Source of the DNA: Pseudomonadota bacterium
GTDB taxonomy: Bacteria; Pseudomonadota; Alphaproteobacteria; Micavibrionales; UBA2020
Length of the DNA: 64,000 nucleotides
Assembly: GCA_021849295.1 (NCBI GenBank)
Contig: JAJZTA010000015.1
Coordinates: 1 to 64,000, forward strand
Direction of reading: 5' to 3'
Shown: in pieces, positions 44,796-53,328 of the stretch
Layout of the letters: the number at the start of each line of letters is the position of its first letter
Position numbering within the stretch: the stretch's first letter is position 1
Made by a program: the position numbers and the translations under genes
Notes under the pieces: generated by a model
Databases searched by the model: none
What the model was told of the DNA's origin: nothing
The model's input: only the letters and a program-made list of their open reading frames with translations

Positions 44796-45953
44796 ATGAA
44801 TGATGATATCGATATAGAAGATTTCGACGATCAGGGCGCGTCCGACGATTTGGAAGCCGGCGAGGAGCCTGAACAGTCGGCTCCGAAGCGTGGCGGCGGA
44901 TTGATGAAGCTTGTAATTCTCCTTGTCATTATCGGAGGTGGTGCGGGCGCTTATTTTAAATTTAAAGATAATCCCCTGTTGCGCCATGTTCTGGCGCAGC
45001 ATGGCATTGTTTTGCCGGGGCAAAAAATGGCGCAGCAGCATGTGCTGCCCCCCCGCCATCCCGTAGCTCCTGTTGTAGCGCAGGTGCAAAAAACAGTTCC
45101 GCCAGCGTCGTTTGGAAATTCTATACCTGTCGCGCATGAAACGCCGCCGTCACCAGCGACATTGTCGCCGCCGCCAGCACTGGCGGTGCCGCCCGCACCT
45201 GCTGCGCCCATGGCAACACCGACGGCGCCGTCTCCTATAGCGATGCCGGCGTCGCCATTTTCCATTCCGCCGCAACAGCCTGCCGCAGCTCCTCAGAAAA
45301 GCAGTGGGAACACGGCGTCGTTGCAGATGCCGGCTGCCCCTATGGGCATGCCTGGGTTCGGCGATGAAAATACCAAGAACAGCGCTCCGTCAATGCCGAC
45401 AATCCCTGTTCCTGCAGTGAACAAGATAAACGTCGCGCCGCCACAAGACACGCATACTCAAACGCCGCCTGTGCCCCCTGCCACGCCCGATATGATGGCA
45501 GCCCCAGCTCCTCCGGGTGAACAGGCGCCGGATGATCAGGCCTCCGTCCAAACGTCTCCTCAGCCAGACGAAGCCAGAGATGATTCTGCTGAAGTGCAGA
45601 AACTCAAGAGAAAAATAAAGCTTCTAGAAAACACGATAAAACAGCTTCAGCAGGCGCCGGTTGTTCCGCATCATGAGACCCATGAAACGTCGCGCCATCG
45701 CGTCGTGCACAATCACCTGCATGTCGTACACCATTATCATCACAAAGTGCGCCGCCACTCGGCTGCAAAATCGGCATGGGTTCTGAAAGCGGCCCAACCC
45801 GGTGTTGCCTGGGTTTCGTACAGGGGATCCAAAGTCCTGCACAAGGTGCAACCGGGGAACAAGCTGCGGGGCATCGGAGAGGTTGAATTCATTGTCCACG
45901 ATTCGCTCGGCCGTTGGGTCGTTGTCGGGACAAAGGGCAGAATCAGCCAATAG
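44796..45953 (+). CDS. dotF: DotF/IcmG-like inner-membrane protein
   Basis: 385 residues, ATG directly after the dotG stop. Acidic N-terminus (about 30 residues), one membrane span (GLMKLVILLVIIGGGAGAYF, about 35-54), a long Pro/Ala-rich linker, a short coiled coil (AEVQKLKRKIKLLENTIKQL), a His-rich stretch, and a C-terminal beta domain (WVLKAAQPGVAWVSYRG, VQPGNKLRGIGEVEFIV, GRWVVVGTKGRI) that resembles the end of DotF/TraP proteins. Position between icmE and icmC matches Legionella icmG. The linker is lineage-specific, so the call rests on topology, C-terminal domain and synteny. Confidence 0.78.
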   Translation: MNDDIDIEDFDDQGASDDLEAGEEPEQSAPKRGGGLMKLVILLVIIGGGAGAYFKFKDNPLLRHVLAQHGIVLPGQKMAQQHVLPPRHPVAPVVAQVQKTVPPASFGNSIPVAHETPPSPATLSPPPALAVPPAPAAPMATPTAPSPIAMPASPFSIPPQQPAAAPQKSSGNTASLQMPAAPMGMPGFGDENTKNSAPSMPTIPVPAVNKINVAPPQDTHTQTPPVPPATPDMMAAPAPPGEQAPDDQASVQTSPQPDEARDDSAEVQKLKRKIKLLENTIKQLQQAPVVPHHETHETSRHRVVHNHLHVVHHYHHKVRRHSAAKSAWVLKAAQPGVAWVSYRGSKVLHKVQPGNKLRGIGEVEFIVHDSLGRWVVVGTKGRISQ

Positions 45954-46007
45954 CCGTCATTTTAAGGGAAATTAGCCTCTAATTATATCTATGCTTAAGG
46001 CGCGGAG

Positions 46008-46077
46008 ATATGTTGTATTTTATTAAGTAAAATCAATATTTTACAACATATTTTGTTATTTTATTTCCTTATGAAAT
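46008..46077 (+). promoter_or_regulatory. Two-part conserved AT-rich element upstream of the IcmD/C-like gene
   Basis: The strong copy is 46054-46077 (22 of 24 identical to 35268-35291) and a related motif TGTTGTATTTTATTA starts at 46011, 43 nt before it. The strong copy starts 106 nt before the ATG at 46160; at the other site the second motif starts 107 nt before its gene. The strong copy contains the dyad ATTTC-CTTAT-GAAAT. The gap 45954-46159 is otherwise AT-rich; a small stem AATTAG / CTAATT at 45970-45984 may mark the end of the dotG-dotF transcript. Confidence 0.55.
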
Positions 46078-46159
46078 TTGCCCGTTTATCAAAAAAATGT
46101 TCTAATAGAGATATATCTGGGGTTCTGCGCGTAGACTAGGGGTACGGGGGGGTATTTTT

Positions 46160-47083
46160 ATGGCTCGCTATCTAAAAAGAGTTTCTGGGCTTTCTCTCGT
46201 TGTGCTACTTGCTTCGACGGTACCTGCCTTTGCCGCGCCGCCGGCGGCTGGCACTGCAGGCGCGATATTAAACTCGATCACAGCTTCCGTTGCCAACCTG
46301 CCCAATATCTTCTCTGCCGCAGCTTACATACTCGGTTTGATATTCGCTATGGCGGGTGTTTTCAAGTTCAAGGATCATGTCGACAACCCGGCGCAAACCC
46401 CCATCAGTGCCGGCGTTAAACGCATGATCGCCGGGGGGATGTTGTTTGCGACGCCATTCATGGCAGCTGCCGTGCAGGGTACGCTTGATGGCGCCGGCGG
46501 CACGCCCATAGGCGGTGCGAAAATGCACCCTGCTGCAGGTCTCAGCGGCATGGACCAGATGATCACGTCCTTCATCAGCAATATCGCCGGGCCGGCCATT
46601 ATTCTTCTGGAAGCGTTTTCTTATATTGGTGCGATCGCTCTTTTGCTTGTCGGTATTATTCGTCTGACGAAGACGGCGCAGGAGGGGCCGCGCGGACCTG
46701 CCGGTCTTGGCACGCTTATGACATTCATAGCCTCGGGCGCACTGTTTTCCTTTAGCGACATGGCAGGTATTTTTTCCAACAGCTTGTTCGGAACGTCGAC
46801 GGTGGCCACTTTTTCAAACATCAGCACGGCGGTCATTACCTCGTCTGATGCCGCTCAGGTCGAGCCTGTTATTGATTCCATCATGGTCTTTGTCATGATC
46901 GTCGGGCTTATTGCGTTTGTACGCGGGCTATTCGTGTTGAAGGCCTTTGCGGACGGCAATACGCAGTCGTCTCTGGCACAGGCGCTGACGTTTCTGATCG
47001 GGGGTACGATGGCGATAAATCTCGGCCAGCTTGTCAACTTTCTGGAGAAGACTGTCAACATATCTGGGATTACATTTAGCTAG
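46160..47083 (+). CDS. IcmD/DotP-like plus IcmC/DotE-like membrane protein
   Basis: 307 residues with a signal peptide (GLSLVVLLASTVPAFA). Residues ~30-115 match the next gene, IcmD: LPNIFSAAAYILGLIFAMAG, FKFKDHVDNPAQTPISAGVK. The remaining part adds further hydrophobic segments (IAGPAIILLEAFSYIGAIAL, VEPVIDSIMVFVMIVGLIAF) ending with VRGLFVLKAFADGNTQ, the layout of IcmC/DotE/DotV. It occupies the icmC slot in the icmG-C-D-J-B order. It looks like an IcmD-type module fused to an IcmC-type module, or an IcmC that has kept the shared ancestral repeat. Confidence 0.75.
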   Translation: MARYLKRVSGLSLVVLLASTVPAFAAPPAAGTAGAILNSITASVANLPNIFSAAAYILGLIFAMAGVFKFKDHVDNPAQTPISAGVKRMIAGGMLFATPFMAAAVQGTLDGAGGTPIGGAKMHPAAGLSGMDQMITSFISNIAGPAIILLEAFSYIGAIALLLVGIIRLTKTAQEGPRGPAGLGTLMTFIASGALFSFSDMAGIFSNSLFGTSTVATFSNISTAVITSSDAAQVEPVIDSIMVFVMIVGLIAFVRGLFVLKAFADGNTQSSLAQALTFLIGGTMAINLGQLVNFLEKTVNISGITFS

Positions 47084-47100
47084 AGATCGAGAGCAAACTG

Positions 47101-47109
47101 TGCTATAAT
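47101..47109 (+). promoter_or_regulatory. Extended -10 promoter upstream of icmD
   Basis: TGCTATAAT with TG at 47101-47102 and TATAAT at 47104-47109, 84 nt before the icmD ATG. No -35 hexamer at standard spacing. The same nonamer occurs before clpB. Confidence 0.45.
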
Positions 47110-47192
47110 TTAATAGAAGTATTGCTTGAGGGGAACTAAAATAGAACTATCAACTTTAAACTTAGTGTGTAAACCAACAGGGAGAGTAAAAT

Positions 47193-47594
47193 ATGAAAAG
47201 AGATAAATTCGTGCATAAGCTGGCAGCGGCGATGACAGTGGGGTTGATGATCGGAGAGAGTTCAACGGCAATGGCTAGTGGTAGCGGTTCCGTGAACTTT
47301 ACGGACGTGACGAAACACATTGTCAGCAGTTCGTCAACTCTGCCGAACCTGATTTCAACGGTTGCCTATGTCGGCGGTATTGGTCTTGGCGTTGCCGGCG
47401 TCTACAAACTGAAGCAGCACGTGGACAACCCCGGTCAGACGCCTATGAAGGACGGCCTGGTTCGTCTCGGCGCCGGTGGTGCCCTGCTGGCATTGCCGTA
47501 TCTGACAGCGGCTATGACCGGTACGATTAATAACGCTGGTACCCAAAGCGCAAGTATTTCGACGTTCAGCGGCGTCGGCTCTTTAGGCGGGTAA
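47193..47594 (+). CDS. icmD: Type IVB secretion membrane protein IcmD/DotP
   Basis: 133 residues, equal to Legionella IcmD (132). Signal-like N-terminus, then the family core LPNLISTVAYVGGIGLGVAG, VYKLKQHVDNPGQTPMKDGL, and a second hydrophobic segment GAGGALLALPYLTAAM. Small inner-membrane component with two spans. A GGGAG ribosome binding site precedes the ATG. Its core is shared with the N-terminal half of the upstream 307-residue protein, so the two are paralogous. Confidence 0.87.
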   Translation: MKRDKFVHKLAAAMTVGLMIGESSTAMASGSGSVNFTDVTKHIVSSSSTLPNLISTVAYVGGIGLGVAGVYKLKQHVDNPGQTPMKDGLVRLGAGGALLALPYLTAAMTGTINNAGTQSASISTFSGVGSLGG

Positions 47595-47599
47595 AAAGC

Positions 47600-48298
47600 T
47601 TGTCTTATCTTAGATTGACGCCCGGCATTGGTTATTTGTCCGATGCCGGGCGCATTCTTTCTCAGGATGCGCAAAGACCGCCGGAGGATTTGCGGACGCA
47701 GGTACTTGCCAGAGATGACAATACCTGCCGTTATTGCGATTTTCAGGCGAAAAAATATCAAGAATTGAATTTTACCGGGCAAAGTGACGCGTCTCTGAAG
47801 GCGGATGACTATGCGACTGCCTGTATTTTTTGCTATCAGTGTTTCCATCTGGAGAAGATAGATCACATGCAATCAGGCGCCGTCATCTGGCTGCCGGAGA
47901 TTGGACAGGCTTTGCTCCATCACGTGTGCAGGGCGATCTATGTCGCGCGCATTTCCCGCGGCCCCATGGCGGATGCGGCGCGCGATGCCATGGAAGCGTT
48001 GCTGGCGCGCAAGGAAGAGGCCGTGAAACGTCTCGGTACGGACAGCCCGAAAATTTTATCGACCGTACTCCAGGATTTTCTGGAATCCAAAGAATACAAG
48101 TTGCGGATGAACAAGCTGAAGGGGTTTCGCATTCTGCCGCTGGACCGCCGCATCATCAAGGAGGGTGAACTTGAGTTCAACCAGTTTCCGCAAGTTTTGG
48201 CGTTCTGGCGTTCTAAGGACGGTCCTTTTGGGGATTTTCCGCCACGTAAGTGGGGCGAACTGTTTTATGAGGTTCGCAACCTGAAACCCAAAGCGTAA
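47600..48298 (+). CDS. icmJ: Type IVB coupling-complex protein IcmJ/DotN
   Basis: 232 residues with a TTG start 5 nt after icmD (AGGCGGG upstream). The zinc-binding region is clear: RDDNTCRYCDFQAKKYQELN and ATACIFCYQCFHL, giving the Cys-x2-Cys pairs seen in DotN. It is a soluble partner of the DotL/DotM coupling complex in Legionella. Neither DotL nor DotM is in this window, but icmJ-icmB adjacency is conserved. Confidence 0.88.
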   Translation: MSYLRLTPGIGYLSDAGRILSQDAQRPPEDLRTQVLARDDNTCRYCDFQAKKYQELNFTGQSDASLKADDYATACIFCYQCFHLEKIDHMQSGAVIWLPEIGQALLHHVCRAIYVARISRGPMADAARDAMEALLARKEEAVKRLGTDSPKILSTVLQDFLESKEYKLRMNKLKGFRILPLDRRIIKEGELEFNQFPQVLAFWRSKDGPFGDFPPRKWGELFYEVRNLKPKA

Positions 48299-48416
48299 CG
48301 CGCTTTGGTGTGAATAAGTTGTATGCATCCCGTATTTAATGTCTACCGATTAATAACAAAACAGCTATAATATCTCGTGGTATTGTACTGTTTCTGAATT
48401 CAGGGTTTATGGGGTT

Positions 48417-51400
48417 ATGTCTATTCTTGATAAAATACTAAGTCCCTTCGTCAAGGCTCTCCGACAGCCGGTGGAGTCTTTTATCCGCCTTGAAACATCC
48501 GACGACGATATGTCGTTTGCATCGTCTGACGGCTCTTTGATGAGTTTGGTGCGTGTTGACGGCGCGCGGCAAATCATCGGAGCCTCCGAATATAAGAAGA
48601 TTCTGGATGACTGCGTCGTCAAACTCGGCGCGCGATTTGACAGGCCGGGTCATGCGCTGCAAATTTATTTTGTGCGCGCGCCCGAGCGTATCGACGAGGA
48701 AATCAAAATGCTGTTGCGCCCCAATCGCGAGGCGGCGCGCAACATCGGGCTCGAGATCGATGATATTTTTGACGAGCGCGGCAAAAACCTGGGCCGTTAC
48801 GTCGCTCATGAGGAGATTTATTTCGTTTTGTGGACGCGGCCGGTGATTTTGACCAAGGCCGATTTTGCGCGGGAAAGGGAACGCGCCCGCAAGCGGAAGT
48901 GGGTTGTCGCGCCAAACGCGCAATATCCGTTTGCGGCAGTCGAAGCCTTGCGCACGCGGCATAAAAGCTTCATCAACGCCATTCTGCCCGCGCTGCAGGA
49001 AATGGGGATACAGGCCGCCGCGATAGACGTGCACGAGGCCATGCGCATCATACGCGTTAACCTGTTTCAGGGCAGCGCCGACAGCGACTGGAAGGCGTGT
49101 TTGCCGGGGGACACCATCCCGCCGCGCGCGCAGGAAAACAGACGCGACGTATCGGAACTGTTGTGGCCGACCCTGCCGCAGCAGCTGGCAGCCGTTTCGG
49201 GTCGCGTCATTAACGACCACGTCGTCGAGATGGGACGCCATATCTGGAGCGGCGTCGATATGGTGCTGGGGCCGCAGGATCCGATGCCGTTTCCGGCCCT
49301 GCTCAGCCGTCTGGCCGAAAACCGCACGCCGTTTCGCATGTCCATTCTTCTCGAGGGCGGCGGCGTACAGGGGATGGCGATGCAGGCCTTCCTCTCTTCC
49401 ATTTTGTCCGTGACCAATCCCGAGAACAAGCAGGTCAAGGATTCTCTTGAAGGGCTGTCCGCTCTGGCGCGCAGTGAACCCGTCGTGAAGATGCGCGTGT
49501 CTTTTGCGACATGGGCGCCGTTAGGCAATGTCGATCTTCTTGAAGACCGGGCTTCCGAACTGATGCAGGCCATAGAAAGCTGGGGCTATTGCCAGGTATC
49601 GCAATTGTCCGGCGACCCGATGGATTGCGTCATGTCGTCAGCGCTCGGCATCGCCGTCGCGTCGACCGCGCCGCCCGGCATCGCGCCGCTCTATGAGGTC
49701 ATGAAGCTTCTGCCATGGCAGCGCGCGTCAAGTCCGTTTGAAAGAGGGGCGATCCTGTTCAGGACAACGGACGGGCGGATATGGCCTTACCAGACGGGCA
49801 CGAACGTCACGACGACGTGGTTCGATCTTGTCATGGCCCAGCCTGGCGGCGGCAAGTCCGTTTTGATGAATACGCTGAATCTCGGCACATGCCTGACGGC
49901 CGGTGTGTCGAAGCTGCCGTTCGTGGCTGTTATCGATATCGGCCCGTCATCCGCGGGGCTGGTCTCGCTGCTCCGCGACGCGCTCCCGCCGAACCGGCGC
50001 AGCGAAGTGGCGGCGCACGCCCTGCAGATGACGCAGCAGTACGCCATCAATCCTTTTGATACAAAACTGGGCATGCGTTATCCGCAGGTGACGGAACGCA
50101 GCTTCCTGATCGAACTTCTGACCCTGCTGTGCACGCCGCCCGGTCAGGTCGACCCTTATGACGGTATTTCGCAGCTGGCAGGGATGGTCGTGGACGAAAT
50201 GTTCCGCTGGCGGGACGACGCCGTCGCCAACGCCGAGCCGCGCCCCTATCTGCCGAGGGTGGACACCGAGGTGGACGAAAAGCTGCGCGAACTTGGCATC
50301 ACCCTGCAGACGGGAACGTATTGGTGGGATGTAGTCGATATGCTGTTCGACAAAGGCCTCTTTTACGAGGCCGAGCTGGCGCAACGCTACGCCGTTCCGA
50401 CACTGGGCGACGCCGTCGCGGCGGCGCGGCGACCGCAGATCCAGAACCTGCTGGATAAGACCTCCATCGGGGCAAGTTCGGAAACGGTCATTCACGCCTT
50501 CGAGCGTATGATTACGTCCGCGGTGCGTGAATTCCCGATTTTGTCGACGGTGACGCGCTTCTCTCTGGCGGGGGTGCGCGTGTGCGCGCTTGATCTGGCC
50601 GACGTGGCGCCGCAGGGCGATGCGACGGCGGACCGCCAGACCGCCATCATGTACATGCTGGGTCGCCATGCGCTGGTGACGCCGTGGTGGATTAACGAAG
50701 AAGCACTGGCGCAGATGGCGCCGAAGTACCGCCCTTTCCACGGGGGGCGTTTGCAGGATTTCGCCGAGACGCCGAAGCGCCTGTGTTACGACGAATTCCA
50801 CCGTACCAGCAAATCCAAATCGGTACGGAACCAGTTGGTACGGGACGTGCGTGAGGGACGGAAACGCGGGATTCAGATCATTCTCGCCTCGCAGATGCTG
50901 CAGGATTTCGACGACGACATGGTCGATCTCGCGACAGGTATCTGGATTCTGGGGGCGGCCGTCTCTGACGGCGCCGTGGAGGCCACGCAAGAACGGTTCG
51001 GCCTGACGGAAACAGCGCGCTGGATCATGCGGCACAAGCTGACCGGTCCGAAAGCCGGCGGCGCGCCCTTGCTGCTGGTGCTGGGTACGACGGAAGGACG
51101 TTGCGAGCAGCACCTCATCAATACGCTTGGCCCCGTCGAGCTCTGGGCGTTCTCGACCTCGGTTGAAGACGTGCTTGTCCGCACCAAACTTTACGCGCGT
51201 CTGGGCGCAGGGCAGGCGCGCCGGTTGCTGGCGGCGAACTTCCCCGGCGGATCGGCGCGGAGCGAAATCCGCCGCCGCGTTGTTCTGCTGTCCGAAAAGG
51301 GCGACGTGGCCAACGCGACCGTGAGCGCGGTTATCGACAAGATCGTCGAGGAAATGGTCAGTTTGACCAAGGTTAGCCTTGAAGAGCTGCAAAAGCAGGA

Positions 51401-51440
51401 TGCGGCGCAAAAGAAGCCGAAAGCGGCCGCTGCGTCTTAA
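48417..51440 (+). CDS. icmB: Type IVB secretion ATPase IcmB/DotO (VirB4-like)
   Basis: 1007 residues, equal to Legionella IcmB. Cytoplasmic ATPase at the base of the channel. Walker A PGGGKS at residues 476-481 (VMAQPGGGKSVLMNTL), Walker B-like LCYDEFHR near residue 790 and the later arginine-containing EGRKRGIQIILASQ; N-terminal domain with ILDDCVVKLGARFD. A TATAAT at 48366-48371 lies 46 nt upstream and could be its own promoter. The stop overlaps the convergent DDAH-like gene by 4 nt, marking the end of the secretion locus in this window. Confidence 0.94.
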   Translation: MSILDKILSPFVKALRQPVESFIRLETSDDDMSFASSDGSLMSLVRVDGARQIIGASEYKKILDDCVVKLGARFDRPGHALQIYFVRAPERIDEEIKMLLRPNREAARNIGLEIDDIFDERGKNLGRYVAHEEIYFVLWTRPVILTKADFARERERARKRKWVVAPNAQYPFAAVEALRTRHKSFINAILPALQEMGIQAAAIDVHEAMRIIRVNLFQGSADSDWKACLPGDTIPPRAQENRRDVSELLWPTLPQQLAAVSGRVINDHVVEMGRHIWSGVDMVLGPQDPMPFPALLSRLAENRTPFRMSILLEGGGVQGMAMQAFLSSILSVTNPENKQVKDSLEGLSALARSEPVVKMRVSFATWAPLGNVDLLEDRASELMQAIESWGYCQVSQLSGDPMDCVMSSALGIAVASTAPPGIAPLYEVMKLLPWQRASSPFERGAILFRTTDGRIWPYQTGTNVTTTWFDLVMAQPGGGKSVLMNTLNLGTCLTAGVSKLPFVAVIDIGPSSAGLVSLLRDALPPNRRSEVAAHALQMTQQYAINPFDTKLGMRYPQVTERSFLIELLTLLCTPPGQVDPYDGISQLAGMVVDEMFRWRDDAVANAEPRPYLPRVDTEVDEKLRELGITLQTGTYWWDVVDMLFDKGLFYEAELAQRYAVPTLGDAVAAARRPQIQNLLDKTSIGASSETVIHAFERMITSAVREFPILSTVTRFSLAGVRVCALDLADVAPQGDATADRQTAIMYMLGRHALVTPWWINEEALAQMAPKYRPFHGGRLQDFAETPKRLCYDEFHRTSKSKSVRNQLVRDVREGRKRGIQIILASQMLQDFDDDMVDLATGIWILGAAVSDGAVEATQERFGLTETARWIMRHKLTGPKAGGAPLLLVLGTTEGRCEQHLINTLGPVELWAFSTSVEDVLVRTKLYARLGAGQARRLLAANFPGGSARSEIRRRVVLLSEKGDVANATVSAVIDKIVEEMVSLTKVSLEELQKQDAAQKKPKAAAAS

Positions 51441-52282
51441 AGAGCGCCGGTCTTTTTGAAATTTTGCGGCAGTTGAACAGGATCGCGCACAGCAGCTTTC
51501 GGCAGGCGCAGCGACAAGGTCTTGAGGCTGGCACCGATCTTTTCAAATTCGGAAATATTGAGCTCGATGACGGGGATACCCGTTTCTTTAACCGCCGCCG
51601 CAGTTTGGGCATAGCCGGCGGGCATAAGCACTGTACCGTTGACAAGAATGGAAGCCGCCGCGCCGCGCTCGCGGTACGGCACGATAATTTTATCAAAGGA
51701 GAGAAAGGCGAAGTTTCGTGCCAGCTCCTCGCGGACCAGCAGAGCGTTTTGTCCGAGATAGGCGGCGGCGGTGTTCAGCCGGACGGCGTTTTCGGGGCTT
51801 TGCTCCAGCATCGTGACGCCGTAGCCGAATTCCGTGAGGAAGAAGGCCAGTTGCGCCGCGCCTTCCTGATTGGTCTGGCCGGAGAGGGCTATATAAAAAT
51901 GATTGCCGATGCGCAGCACGTCTTCGCCGTCGAGCAAACCCGGTGCCGTGATGAATTTGAGAAATCTGTCGCCAATGAGGGCGGTCGCGACGCTTTTCTG
52001 TTCGCCCTGCCGCAGGCTACTCTCGGAGAAATTGCCGATCACGGCCAGTTGATCGGTCATCACCGCGGTGCTGCCGACGAGGCAGGCTTGCGGCAGCGCT
52101 GGATCCGCCGGAAGGGTCACCACATCGACGCCGCACTGGCGCAGCGCATCTGCGTATTTGTTGTGCTGGCTGGCTGCGCGAGCGGCGTCGGGAACGCCGA
52201 TCGTGGCAGCGGTGGCAAGCTCTCTGCCGGGTAAACGGACAATGGCGCGGGAGATATGGTCGAACATTTCGATGACAGCCAT
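51437..52282 (-). CDS. DDAH/arginine-deiminase-fold protein lacking catalytic residues
   Basis: 281 residues from ATG 52282 (AAAAGGAG at good spacing; an upstream ATG at 52309 has none). The beta-alpha propeller of dimethylarginine dimethylaminohydrolase is recognisable: FDHISRAIVRLPGREL, LLDGEDVLRIGNHFYIALSG, VNGTVLMPAGY and VIELNISEFEKIG. But the nucleophile cysteine of the C-terminal motif (usually SCMSLRF or similar) is Thr (SLKTLSLRL), the catalytic histidine motif (LHLKT type) reads VRLNT, and the acidic pair of the VEDTA motif is VGSTA. Hydrolysis by the usual mechanism is therefore unlikely. The conserved frame and length argue for a retained non-catalytic role. Confidence 0.82.
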   Translation of the reverse strand: MAVIEMFDHISRAIVRLPGRELATAATIGVPDAARAASQHNKYADALRQCGVDVVTLPADPALPQACLVGSTAVMTDQLAVIGNFSESSLRQGEQKSVATALIGDRFLKFITAPGLLDGEDVLRIGNHFYIALSGQTNQEGAAQLAFFLTEFGYGVTMLEQSPENAVRLNTAAAYLGQNALLVREELARNFAFLSFDKIIVPYRERGAAASILVNGTVLMPAGYAQTAAAVKETGIPVIELNISEFEKIGASLKTLSLRLPKAAVRDPVQLPQNFKKTGAL

Positions 52283-52489
52283 ATGAAACACTCCTTTTAC
52301 AGACGGCAAGGGGAACAGGCATAATTTTTTTATATTTAACCGGTATCACGTTTTCTATTTATTTTCCAGAGGGATGTGCATTTTTTGCCGATTGTGGCCT
52401 GACCTTTTATGTACGGTTTAGTTGACGCAAATCATTTTTGGATGTAGAAGAAAGTCAATTTCCACAAATCAACCGATCAGAAGAATCTC

Positions 52490-53317
52490 ATGCATCATGT
52501 GGCAGTCTCACATATCGACCTTTTTTTAGTTCTGCTCGGTGTGGGCGCTGTCGGGGGCTTTCTCTCCGGTTTGTTGGGGGTTGGGGGCGGGATCGTGTTC
52601 GTGCCGACGCTTTATTTCACGTTGCAGGCATTTTTTCCGGGACACTATCATTTGATGCATGTTGCGGTGGCGACGTCCTTGTCTCTCGTGATGGCGACGA
52701 GCGCTTCATCGGCCTACTGGCACAACAAGCGCGGCGCGGTCGATTTCGACCTGGTCAGGACATGGACGCTTCCAAACATATGCGGCGTCATTACGGGCAC
52801 GATTTTGGCTTCGTACGTCAATAGCACGTTTCTTAAAGACTTCTTTTCCATCATCATGGGCCTGATCGCCATTTATATCGTTACGGCGAAAGACGCGGCG
52901 GAAGATGCGCTGCCTCGTCCGCACCGCATTTCAAAGAATATACAAAAGGTGCTCGCGGGGGCTATCGGAATGGTGGCTTCGATGCTCGGCATCGGCGGCG
53001 CCATACTTAACATTCCGTTGATGAACTATATCGGTTTGCCGATTCGCAGATCTGTTGGAACGGGCAGCGCGCTGGCCGTCACGATTTCCTTGCCGGGCGT
53101 CATCGGTTATATCCTGATAGGCCTTTATAAGGCATCCGCGCTGCCACCCTATTGCCTTGGCTACGTCAACTGGATGGCGCTGGCCTGTATCCTGCCGATG
53201 TCGATGCTGTTTTCGCCGCTCGGCGTTCATTTGTCCCATAAAATTCCGCGTCAGATCTTGCGCAGCATCTTCGCGATGGTGCTGCTTATTGTATCGTGGC
53301 GGATGTTTACGACCTAA
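52490..53317 (+). CDS. TauE/SafE-family membrane transporter
   Basis: 275 residues, polytopic. Two TauE/SafE repeats are visible: GGFLSGLLGVGGGIVFVPTL near residue 22 and the second half VASMLGIGGAILNIPLMNYI near residue 163, each with the Gly-rich turn of the family. Members export or import sulfite, sulfoacetate and other organosulfur or organic anions; the substrate here is unknown. The stop lies 12 nt before the heme A synthase start, so the two may share a transcript. Confidence 0.92.
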   Translation: MHHVAVSHIDLFLVLLGVGAVGGFLSGLLGVGGGIVFVPTLYFTLQAFFPGHYHLMHVAVATSLSLVMATSASSAYWHNKRGAVDFDLVRTWTLPNICGVITGTILASYVNSTFLKDFFSIIMGLIAIYIVTAKDAAEDALPRPHRISKNIQKVLAGAIGMVASMLGIGGAILNIPLMNYIGLPIRRSVGTGSALAVTISLPGVIGYILIGLYKASALPPYCLGYVNWMALACILPMSMLFSPLGVHLSHKIPRQILRSIFAMVLLIVSWRMFTT

Positions 53318-53328
53318 GAGGGATGCGC

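Noticed and set aside
49947-51410. 487-codon antisense open frame opposite icmB
   Set aside because: Opposite a clear IcmB ATPase; composition (Arg/Gln/His-rich) is that of an antisense shadow.
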